The notes under the pieces: model-generated
Told to the model about the DNA's origin: nothing
The model's database searches: none
Seen by the model: the letters and a program-made list of their open reading frames with translations, nothing else
Translations under genes and position numbers: made by a program
From: an uncultured Bacteroidales bacterium
GTDB taxonomy: Bacteria; Bacteroidota; Bacteroidia; Bacteroidales; Bacteroidaceae
Length of the DNA: 11,587 nt
NCBI GenBank assembly: GCA_902768605.1
Contig: CACXLY010000128.1
Span: 1 to 11,587, forward strand
Direction: 5' to 3'
Shown here: one piece after another, positions 6,099-11,587 of the stretch
Layout of the letters: the number at the start of each line of letters is the position of its first letter
How positions within the stretch are numbered: the first letter of the stretch is position 1

Positions 6099-7712
6099 AT
6101 GAGAAAGGCTTTATTACTTACCATTGTCTGCGCCTCGGCAGCAGCTTTGGCGCAGGAGACGTACAGGATACCTGTCAGCGAGAAGAACGAGAAGATGCAG
6201 ACGGGACGGTATGAACCGACTTGGCAATCGCTGGAGCAGCACGAGACGCCTGAGTGGTTTCGCAATGCCAAGTTCGGCATTTGGGCTCATTGGGGAGCAC
6301 AATGCGTGGAAGGCAGCGGCGACTGGATGGCTCGCGAGATGTACATGGAGGGCAACCCCAAATACAAGTTCCACCTCGAGCACTACGGGCACCCTTCGGA
6401 GTTTGGATACAAGGACATCCTGCCGCTCTTCAAGGCCGAGCGTTGGCAGCCCGACAGCCTTGTGGCTCGCTACAAGCGTTGCGGCGCTCAGTACTTCTTT
6501 GTCCTTGGCAACCATCACGACAACTTCGACCTCTGGGACTCACAATACCAGCCTTGGAACAGCAAGAACATCGGGCCGAAGCGAGACATCCTCGGAGAGT
6601 GGGCGGCAGCGGCCAAGAAGTACGGGCTTCCACTTGGCGTCTCTTTCCACGCCGATCATGCCTGGACATGGTTCGAGCCTTCGCAGCGCTATGACCTTGA
6701 AGGCGAGAAGGCTGGCGTCTATTATGACGGCAACCTCCGAAAGGAAGACGGCAAAGGCAAGTGGTGGGAAGGCCTTGACCCACAACTGCTCTACCGGCAG
6801 AACCACCCGATGAGCAAAGGTTCGTGGGACAACGGCGCCATTCACGGGCAATGGGACTGGAGTCATGGCGCCTGTCCGCCGTCGCAGGAGTTCGTCGACA
6901 ACTTCTTCAACCGCACCATCGATGCCATCAACCGCTACAATCCCGACCTCATCTACTTCGACGTGACCGTGCTGCCCTTCTATCCGCTGAGCGACTGCGG
7001 CCTCAAGATTGTCGCCCACATGTATAACAGGAATCCGCGTGGCGTGGTGTTCGGCAAGATTCTGGGTGAGGAACAGAAGAAGGCGCTGACGTGGGATGTG
7101 GAGCGCGGCGCTCCCAATCAGATGGTGGAGCGGCCCTGGCAGACGTGCAACTGCATTGGCGACTGGCACTACAACACCGACACCTACAACAGAGGCTACC
7201 GCTCGGCAACCAATATGGTGAAACAACTCGTTGACATCGTCTCGAAGAACGGCAACCTGCTGCTCAACATCCCTTTGCGAGCTGATGGGACGTATGACGA
7301 CAAGGCCGCCCGCTTCCTCGACGAACTGGAGGCATGGATGACGCAGAACGGCGAGAGCATCTTCGGCACCCGCCCTTGGGTGAAGTTCGGCGAAGGACCT
7401 ATTGCTGAGAAAGACATCAAGATCAACTCTCAGGGCTTCAACGAAGGGCAGTACAACAACATGGACCATCGCGACATCCGCTTCAACCAGACAGAGAAGC
7501 ACCTCTATGTCACCGCAATGGGCTGGCCAGAGGACGGCAAGCTCCTCATCAAGTCGCTCGCCAAAGGCAACCCTGACTTCAAGAAGCCCATCTCGTCCGT
7601 CCTGCTTTTAGGTCATGGGAAACTCAAAGCGCGTCAGACAAAAGAAGGGCTGGAGGTACAACTCCCCCAGCCCTGCAACAGGATTGCTCCTGTGCTGAAG
7701 ATTAAGAAGTAA
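6099..7712 (+). CDS. Secreted alpha-L-fucosidase, GH29
   Basis: This gene encodes a 537-residue retaining glycosidase that would remove alpha-L-fucose from glycans, here probably from pectic side chains. Residues 1-19 form a signal peptide (ALAQ cut region); the cysteine at 11 does not make a convincing lipobox. The (beta/alpha)8 domain follows from about 40 to 420. WFRNAKFGIWAHWG at 53-66 is the GH29 entry motif with the substrate-binding histidine H64. LGNHHDNFDLWDS at 136-148 carries the paired histidines H139 and H140. YNPDLIYFD at 280-288 places the likely nucleophile at D288. The segment PWQTCNCIGDWHY and the NGNLLLNIPLRADG stretch are also family-typical. A C-terminal beta domain (about 440-537) ends PVLKIKK. 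Length is usual for Bacteroidetes GH29. The gene is divergent from the PL11 lyase (220 nt apart) and converges on the peptidase gene with a 14-nt gap. The start follows a clear promoter; no frameshift is seen. Confidence 0.9.
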   Translation: MRKALLLTIVCASAAALAQETYRIPVSEKNEKMQTGRYEPTWQSLEQHETPEWFRNAKFGIWAHWGAQCVEGSGDWMAREMYMEGNPKYKFHLEHYGHPSEFGYKDILPLFKAERWQPDSLVARYKRCGAQYFFVLGNHHDNFDLWDSQYQPWNSKNIGPKRDILGEWAAAAKKYGLPLGVSFHADHAWTWFEPSQRYDLEGEKAGVYYDGNLRKEDGKGKWWEGLDPQLLYRQNHPMSKGSWDNGAIHGQWDWSHGACPPSQEFVDNFFNRTIDAINRYNPDLIYFDVTVLPFYPLSDCGLKIVAHMYNRNPRGVVFGKILGEEQKKALTWDVERGAPNQMVERPWQTCNCIGDWHYNTDTYNRGYRSATNMVKQLVDIVSKNGNLLLNIPLRADGTYDDKAARFLDELEAWMTQNGESIFGTRPWVKFGEGPIAEKDIKINSQGFNEGQYNNMDHRDIRFNQTEKHLYVTAMGWPEDGKLLIKSLAKGNPDFKKPISSVLLLGHGKLKARQTKEGLEVQLPQPCNRIAPVLKIKK

Positions 7713-7726
7713 AGAGTGGAATGCTG

Positions 7727-8659
7727 CTACTTCAGCCCGCGGCCTTTGAGGAAGGCTTCGTTGTCGGGCTGGCGACCTGCAAATTGCTCGAAGAGTCTCA
7801 TAGGTTCTTCGCCGCCGCCCTTCTCGAGGAAGGTCTGCTTGAACTTAGTGGCCAGTTCCTTGTTCCACACATTACCCGATGCTTCGAAGATGGAGAAGAT
7901 GTCCTTGTCCAACACTTCTGCCCAGAGATAGCCGTAGTAGCCGGCGCTGTATCCGCTGGAGAAGATGTGGTTGAAATAGGTGGTACGATAGCGCGGCCCT
8001 ATCTCGGGGATGAGTCCCATCTCCTTGCAAACCTTCTTCTCAAAGGCATCGATGTCCAAGCCCTCGACACTCTCCAGCTCGTGCCACTTCATATCGAGGA
8101 TGGAAGCGGCGCAAAGCTCGGTCGTCATGAAGCCCTGGTTGAACTTCAGCGAGTTGTTTATCTTCTCGACCAGTTCGGCAGGGATGACTTCGCCCTCGTC
8201 GTTTGTAGCATACTGCGCCAAGAGTTCGGGCTGGAAGGCCCAGTTCTCGTTGAACTGCGAGAAGGTCTCCACGAAGTCACGCTTCACGCTGGTGCCGCTG
8301 ACGGAAGGATAGTGGCACTGAGTGAGCAAGCCGTGCAAGGCGTGTCCGAACTCGTGGAAAACGGTCTGCACCTCGTCGATAGTGAGGTTCTCCTCCAGAT
8401 TGCCGACGTTGACGATGATGGGGCGAACCATCTTGCCCTCAGCATCGACATACTGCTCGCGGATGTTGTTCATCCAGGCACCGCCGCGCTTGCTGCTGCG
8501 AGGCAGGTAATCGGTGGTGAAGATGCCCAGCAGATTGCCGTCGGCATCCGTCACCTTGTAGGTCGTGACGACTTCGGGGTTATACGAAGGCACGTCCTCC
8601 AGTTTCTCCATATTCACGCCATAAAGCGTATTGGCGGCGATGAAGATGCCTTTCACCAC
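7727..8659 (-). CDS. dcp: Split M3 peptidase (Dcp-like), downstream part with the zinc site
   Basis: This is the downstream 310 codons of a Dcp/oligopeptidase-A-type metallopeptidase whose N-terminal part lies at 8653-9732. It holds the zinc site HEFGH at residues 102-106 (H102, H106, catalytic E103) and the third ligand in RDFVETFSQ (E135). The substrate-binding segment is GYSAGYYGYLWAE. With one copy of an 8-bp duplication at 8667-8682 removed, both parts join into a protein of about 665 residues, normal for the family, reading PYFKLENVVKGIF across the joint. As it stands, this part could only be made by restarting at the GTG at 8657-8659, which overlaps the upstream stop by seven bases, so coupled translation is conceivable. 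It would lack the export signal. The enzyme normally removes dipeptides from the C-termini of peptides. Confidence 0.8.
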   Translation of the reverse strand: MVKGIFIAANTLYGVNMEKLEDVPSYNPEVVTTYKVTDADGNLLGIFTTDYLPRSSKRGGAWMNNIREQYVDAEGKMVRPIIVNVGNLEENLTIDEVQTVFHEFGHALHGLLTQCHYPSVSGTSVKRDFVETFSQFNENWAFQPELLAQYATNDEGEVIPAELVEKINNSLKFNQGFMTTELCAASILDMKWHELESVEGLDIDAFEKKVCKEMGLIPEIGPRYRTTYFNHIFSSGYSAGYYGYLWAEVLDKDIFSIFEASGNVWNKELATKFKQTFLEKGGGEEPMRLFEQFAGRQPDNEAFLKGRGLK

Positions 8660-9732
8660 GTTCTCGAGCTTGAAAGCTTGAAATAGGGCTTGGTGAGCTC
8701 TTCGTCGAGGTCGTATTTCTGCTTACGCACCTTCTCGGCATAGTACCACCAGTCCCAAGGCTCTATCTTGCTGCCGGCAGGAAGCTTGCCCGATGCGATG
8801 TCCTCGTCCATCAGCTTCTGCATGTCACAGACCTCCTCTTTGGCTCTGTTCACGGCAGCCTTCATGATGTCGGCGAGGAAGGCATCGACTGTCTCCGTGT
8901 CGTGCGCCATCTTTGGTTCGAGGATGTAGGCGGCGGGATTCTTATAGCCCATAATCCTTGCTTTCTCGATGCGGAGGCGCATGATGTCGAGGACGAGCTG
9001 GCGGTTGTCGAACTCGTTGCCGTTGTGGCCTCGCATGGTGTAGGCCTGCAGCATCTCTTGACGACGGGCACGGTCTTCGGTCGTGGTCATCGCATTGGGA
9101 TAGTCTGAGACGCTGATGCCGAACTTCTCCTTGAAGGCGTTGCTTTCGGAGAGGATGTTGTTGCCCAGCTTCTGCGTCTTGGTAGCCATCTCCGTATTAA
9201 TCTCGCGAAGGCGGGCCTGCTGCTTTTCAGGAAGGCCTATGCCGTTACGCTCGAAAGCCTCGAAGCGCTTCTTCAGCACCATCTGCTGCTCGCGGGAGAG
9301 CTGACTCTGGTCGGCGAAATAGAGCTTGGCAATGCGCTCATAGAGCCCCTTGTTGAAGGAGATGTTGTCCTCGTGCTCTGTAAGCATGGGAATGGCTTGA
9401 TCCATGACCGAGTCGAGCGCGTCGGTGCGGTCGGTCTCGCAAACGTTGTACAAGACACCTGCCACCTTGGAAAGGATTTCGCCCGAGAGCTCCAGCGGCA
9501 AGACGGTGTTCTCGAACGTAGGAGCGTCGGGGTTGTTCACGATGGAGTCAATCTCCTTGTTCTGCTGCTCGATGCCCGCCTCGATGGCAGGAATGTAGTC
9601 CTCGCAGACGATGTCCTCGAAAGGAGGAATGCCATAAGGCGTGTCCCACTCTGTAAGGAAAGGGTTCTGGCGACTGTTGTTGCATGCCAGAAGTGACAAT
9701 ACTGCTGTCATACCTAAAAGAATCTTTTTCAT
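8653..9732 (-). CDS. dcp: Split M3 peptidase (Dcp-like), upstream part, lipoprotein
   Basis: This is the N-terminal 359-codon frame. MKKILLGMTAVLSLLAC ends in a lipobox (LLAC), so the intact protein would be a lipid-anchored periplasmic or surface peptidase. NPFLTEWDTPYGIPPFEDI, then YIPAIEAGIEQQNKEID and the PTFENTVLPLELSG stretch are characteristic of the Dcp N-terminal helical domain. The family reading holds to PYFKL; then eight duplicated bases shift the frame, giving SSSRTW and a TGA at 8653-8655, just before the zinc-site domain. This piece alone has no catalytic residues. It lies six nt after the stop of the alpha/beta hydrolase gene, so the two are almost certainly one operon. Confidence 0.8.
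   Translation of the reverse strand: MKKILLGMTAVLSLLACNNSRQNPFLTEWDTPYGIPPFEDIVCEDYIPAIEAGIEQQNKEIDSIVNNPDAPTFENTVLPLELSGEILSKVAGVLYNVCETDRTDALDSVMDQAIPMLTEHEDNISFNKGLYERIAKLYFADQSQLSREQQMVLKKRFEAFERNGIGLPEKQQARLREINTEMATKTQKLGNNILSESNAFKEKFGISVSDYPNAMTTTEDRARRQEMLQAYTMRGHNGNEFDNRQLVLDIMRLRIEKARIMGYKNPAAYILEPKMAHDTETVDAFLADIMKAAVNRAKEEVCDMQKLMDEDIASGKLPAGSKIEPWDWWYYAEKVRKQKYDLDEELTKPYFKLSSSRTW
8667..8682. repeat. 8-bp tandem duplication that breaks the M3 peptidase gene
   Basis: AGCTTGAA occurs twice in a row (8667-8674 and 8675-8682; TTCAAGCT on the coding strand). Deleting one copy restores the frame exactly: TAT TTC AAG CTC GAG AAC GTG GTG, encoding YFKLENVV as expected for the family. 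An eight-base tandem duplication is unlikely as a random read error. It fits slipped-strand replication or a footprint left after excision of an element that makes 8-bp target duplications. Confidence 0.85.
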
Positions 9733-9738
9733 AATATA

Positions 9739-10560
9739 TTATTTCAATTGGTTTACAAAAAAAGCCACCGAGAGCTTCACGGCCTCTTCGGGATGCGGGC
9801 CGAAGCCGTGGTCGTAGTGGTCGAGGAGATACCACTCGCTCCCTTTCCACATTTGATGGAAGCGAAGGCCGTAGGTGTAGGGCACGGTGCGGTCGGACGT
9901 GCCGTGAACGATGCAGGCAGGGCCTTTGTAGCCTGCCGCCGTCTCGTAGATGGGCAGCCAGAAGGCCGTCTTGATGTAGTCGCGGCCAAGGCGATGCCCC
10001 CAGACCTCGACGTATTCGGGCGGGTCTTGCGGGTCGCCAGTCGGACTGGCTTGCCCAGGCACGTTGCCGCGAATGGCATCGTCGCGCAGCACGCCCGCCG
10101 GAGCCAGCAGCACTACCCCACCCTGCAAGGCTTTCTTGCCAAGCTGACCAGCCAGCATGGCTGTCACGACACCGCCTTGCGAATGACCTGCGATGCCAAT
10201 CTTGCCGAAGCGTCCGTCGGCCTTTACCCATTCATAGACATGGCGAGCGTCCTCTATCTCGTTGGGAACCGTCATCTGCTGGAAGTCGCCCTCGCTCTCG
10301 CCGTGACCATTGAAGTCAAAGCGAATGCTGGCGATGCCTTTGGCCTCGAGTTCATGGGCAATGCCGACCTCCAAGCCGCCATTCCTGTTGCCCGTAAAGC
10401 CGTGGCAAAGGATGACAATCGGGCACTTTTTAGGCAACACATCAGGCGTCTGCAGTTCGGCCACAAGCTTCCCGTGGTCGCCCTGAATGATGACTCGCTC
10501 TGTTTTTGCATTTGCAAGGCCAGCCGAGAGCAGGCAGGCCAGGAATAACAATCTTTTCAT
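9739..10560 (-). CDS. Secreted alpha/beta hydrolase, cinnamoyl/feruloyl-esterase-like
   Basis: This gene encodes a 273-residue serine hydrolase with signal peptide MKRLLFLACLLSAGLANA. HGFTGNRNG at 53-61 supplies the oxyanion hole, GHSQGG at 125-130 the nucleophile S127, HGTSDRTVPY at 219-228 the acid D223, and DHYDHGFG at 247-254 the base H251. The HGFTG plus GHSQGG combination and the insert between about 155 and 205 resemble the Est1E/LJ0536 group of cinnamoyl and feruloyl esterases. It could therefore release aromatic or acetyl esters from plant polysaccharides, but the substrate is inferred only. An upstream in-frame ATG at 10575 (MSEILMKRLL) would put five residues before the signal peptide; I prefer 10560. 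The frame is open further upstream through the 22-bp array, which is not expected to be translated. It is the first gene of an operon with the M3 peptidase. Confidence 0.8.
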   Translation of the reverse strand: MKRLLFLACLLSAGLANAKTERVIIQGDHGKLVAELQTPDVLPKKCPIVILCHGFTGNRNGGLEVGIAHELEAKGIASIRFDFNGHGESEGDFQQMTVPNEIEDARHVYEWVKADGRFGKIGIAGHSQGGVVTAMLAGQLGKKALQGGVVLLAPAGVLRDDAIRGNVPGQASPTGDPQDPPEYVEVWGHRLGRDYIKTAFWLPIYETAAGYKGPACIVHGTSDRTVPYTYGLRFHQMWKGSEWYLLDHYDHGFGPHPEEAVKLSVAFFVNQLK

Positions 10561-10608
10561 CAGTATTTCACTCATCTTCGTTATATCGATAGACTTTGTA
10601 ACTCGCTG

Positions 10609-10637
10609 CAAATTTACTAAATTTATTTGACACGAAA
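10609..10637 (-). promoter_or_regulatory. Probable promoter of the hydrolase-peptidase operon
   Basis: On the minus strand, TAAATTTG at 10616-10609 is a full -7 box. The -33 region is weak: TTTC at 10637-10634 with a 17-nt spacer rather than TTTG at 19-20. It lies about 50 nt upstream of the start at 10560, downstream of the 22-bp array. Confidence 0.5.
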
Positions 10638-10669
10638 GATTATCTGGCAAGAAATCTTTCCAGACACTA

Positions 10670-10757
10670 CGCGTCACGATGTCAGTCCACACACGGGAGG
10701 ACTCGAGTACTACCGTGGGAGAACTCCAGTCCAACCACGGGAGGACTCCAGTCCTCC
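10670..10757. repeat. Second 22-bp tandem array, 3 clear copies plus a degenerate one
   Basis: Clear units start at 10692, 10714 and 10736; a degenerate unit precedes at 10670. The core is CRYGGGAG, then RACTCCAGTCC (first clear unit: GACTCGAGTAC). Period and core (ACTSCAGTCC) match the array at 379-458, with about 14 of 22 positions shared. It sits between the flavodoxin stop and the promoter of the hydrolase operon, the only gap between those genes. Function is unknown. Confidence 0.75.
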
Positions 10758-10798
10758 TATTGAAAAAGAAATTCGGAGAACTGAGCCGAGTTGCCTCT

Positions 10799-11299
10799 TT
10801 ACAAGTTCTTCACCAGCTCCTGAAGCTTTTGCTTCGTGGCTTCGGTCTTCTGCTCGTCAATCTTGGCCGTGACGATGCCGGTGCTTTCCACGCCCCAGTA
10901 GTTGCAAATGTCGTTGTACTCGCTGATGGCACCTGTATAGACGCCAGGCGAATAGGACGAGACGAGCAGCGCCATCTTCTTCACGCAATACATGCGCTGT
11001 ATGGGAGCCTGAATCTGGGCATTGAGGGTGAAGTAGTAGATGGGAGCGGCCAGCACGAGCACCTCGGCCTCAGCCATCAGGGGATAAAGCTCCTGCATGT
11101 CATCCTTCTGGATGCAGGCGCCGTTGCCCTTGCCGTGACAATACTCGCAAGCCAGACAGCCTGCAATCTTCTTCTTCGAGACGTTGACCAGCGTCACTTT
11201 ATGACCGGCAGCCTCAGCTGCGTTCTTGTACTCTTCCGCCATCCAAGCGGTATTGCCGTTCGCACGAGGCGAGGCTTGTAAAATCAGAATGTTCATCAT
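10799..11299 (-). CDS. Flavodoxin-like NAD(P)H/FMN oxidoreductase
   Basis: This gene encodes a 166-residue cytoplasmic flavoprotein of the NADPH-dependent FMN reductase / flavodoxin-fold family. NILILQASPRANGNT at 3-17 is the first strand and the FMN-phosphate loop. GCLACEYC at 47-54 with a further C at 62 forms the cysteine cluster seen in many members, followed by KDDMQELYP. LVLAAPIYYFTLNAQIQ at 82-98 binds the flavin ring. Such proteins reduce flavins, quinones or other electron acceptors; the substrate here is unknown. Two ATGs stand in tandem at 11299 and 11296, and either could be the start. No TAnnTTTG box is visible in the 150 nt upstream, so it may be transcribed with the MBL-fold gene across the inverted repeat. 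Confidence 0.8.
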   Translation of the reverse strand: MMNILILQASPRANGNTAWMAEEYKNAAEAAGHKVTLVNVSKKKIAGCLACEYCHGKGNGACIQKDDMQELYPLMAEAEVLVLAAPIYYFTLNAQIQAPIQRMYCVKKMALLVSSYSPGVYTGAISEYNDICNYWGVESTGIVTAKIDEQKTEATKQKLQELVKNL

Positions 11300-11325
11300 G
11301 TTAGTTGTTTTTGTTTATGATTTGT

Positions 11326-11440
11326 GTAGTTATATAGTGAGTAGTTATGTAGTGAGTAGTTAAGCCAATACATTTTTTCGCTTAATAGCAACAGCCATAA
11401 CTTTTGGCTTAACTACTTGACTACTTAACTACTGACTACT
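11326..11440. repeat. Long imperfect inverted repeat built from GTAGTTA units
   Basis: The left arm (11326-11368) is a 15-bp direct repeat, GTAGTTATATAGTGA then GTAGTTATGTAGTGA, then GTAGTTAAGCCAA. The right arm (11404-11440) is its approximate reverse complement (TTGGCTTAACTACTTGAC and onward). The inner 14 bp (11355-11368 with 11404-11417) pair perfectly; the outer part pairs with a one-base bulge and a few mismatches. The loop is about 35 nt. It lies between the MBL-fold gene and the flavodoxin gene and could fold in the RNA as an attenuator or processing site. Confidence 0.8.
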
Positions 11441-11448
11441 TGATTGTC

Positions 11449-11587
11449 TCAGAGTTTCATCACGCGCTTCAGTTCCAAGTTCTCGTAGCCTTCGGGACAA
11501 TGGGTGGAGAGATAGACGGTGGGATTCTGCATGATGAACTCGCGGACGCGGTCGAGCGTCTGGCGGGCGGCCTCCTTGTCCTCGAAG
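11449..11587 (-). CDS. C-terminal end of an MBL-fold metallo-hydrolase (partial)
   Basis: Only the last 45 codons lie in the window; the gene continues past the right edge. They read ARQTLDRVREFIMQNPTVYL, then STHCPEGYENLELKRVMKL and a TGA at 11449-11451. The pattern of a helix, a short strand and S-T-H near the end fits the last metal-site strand of metallo-beta-lactamase-fold hydrolases, including the N-acyl-homoserine-lactonase-like group. The metal-binding HxHxDH motif would be outside the window, so the family call is tentative. It precedes the flavodoxin gene on the same strand. Confidence 0.5.
   Translation of the reverse strand, partial: FEDKEAARQTLDRVREFIMQNPTVYLSTHCPEGYENLELKRVMKL

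Noticed and set aside
7694..7736. GCTGAAG...CTTCAGC as a bidirectional terminator between the convergent genes
   Set aside because: The stem is only 7 bp around a 29-nt loop, with a competing 6-bp pairing and no T-run. It is too weak to call.
6540..8686. Long antisense frames over the fucosidase and peptidase genes (6540-7502 minus, 7721-8686 plus)
   Set aside because: The opposite strand encodes clear GH29 and M3 motifs, and the antisense products show no recognisable domain.
10561..10734. N-terminal extension of the alpha/beta hydrolase to 10734
   Set aside because: It would cover the promoter and the 22-bp array and push the signal peptide 58 residues inward.

Overview
The window reads as chromosomal DNA of a Bacteroidales bacterium, most likely Prevotella or a close relative. 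Four lines of evidence support this. Three promoters carry the Bacteroidetes sigma pattern (TTTG, 19-20 nt, TAnnTTTG), and a fourth has a weaker version of it. Ribosome-binding sites are not obvious. The encoded proteins are typical of the group: a PL11 lyase with a 'DLNGRRV...GIYLYKGKK' C-terminus, a GH29 fucosidase, a lipoprotein M3 peptidase and a four-helix-bundle 'suffix' protein. Codon use in the enzymes is moderately G/C-rich. The species cannot be fixed from the sequence alone.

Layout. (1) Positions 1-705 are A/T-rich and repeat-rich: a 62-residue peptide gene with a strong hairpin terminator, a 22-bp tandem array, the fossil 3' end of a second four-helix gene, a promoter, and a 9-bp tandem array running into the next start codon. 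(2) 706-1341 (+) encodes a four-helix-bundle (23S rRNA intervening-sequence-protein type) protein whose 3' end is a 9-bp minisatellite. (3) 1357-5878 (-) is one large gene for a secreted PL11 rhamnogalacturonan lyase joined to a beta-strand-repeat tail, split by a single-base frameshift at about 3943. (4) 6099-7712 (+), divergent from it, encodes a secreted GH29 alpha-L-fucosidase. (5) 10560-7727 (-) is a two-gene operon: a secreted alpha/beta hydrolase, then a Dcp-like M3 peptidase lipoprotein that is split by an 8-bp tandem duplication. (6) 10799-11299 (-) encodes a flavodoxin-like FMN oxidoreductase. Between it and the C-terminus of an MBL-fold hydrolase at the right edge lies a long imperfect inverted repeat.

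How the genes fit together. The lyase and the fucosidase are divergent with back-to-back promoters and signal peptides, which suggests a small pectin (rhamnogalacturonan) locus. No SusC/SusD pair or regulator is visible. The alpha/beta hydrolase resembles cinnamoyl/feruloyl esterases and could remove ester groups from the same polymers, but this is inference.

The most unusual structure is around the four-helix gene. It is bracketed by 9-bp arrays of one degenerate motif (RATGDGARY) in inverted orientation, and a second copy of its 3' boundary sits about 0.8 kb upstream. This looks like a repeat-bounded gene cassette. The other notable points are two genes split at or near domain junctions, and two 22-bp-period arrays with a shared core lying 10 kb apart.
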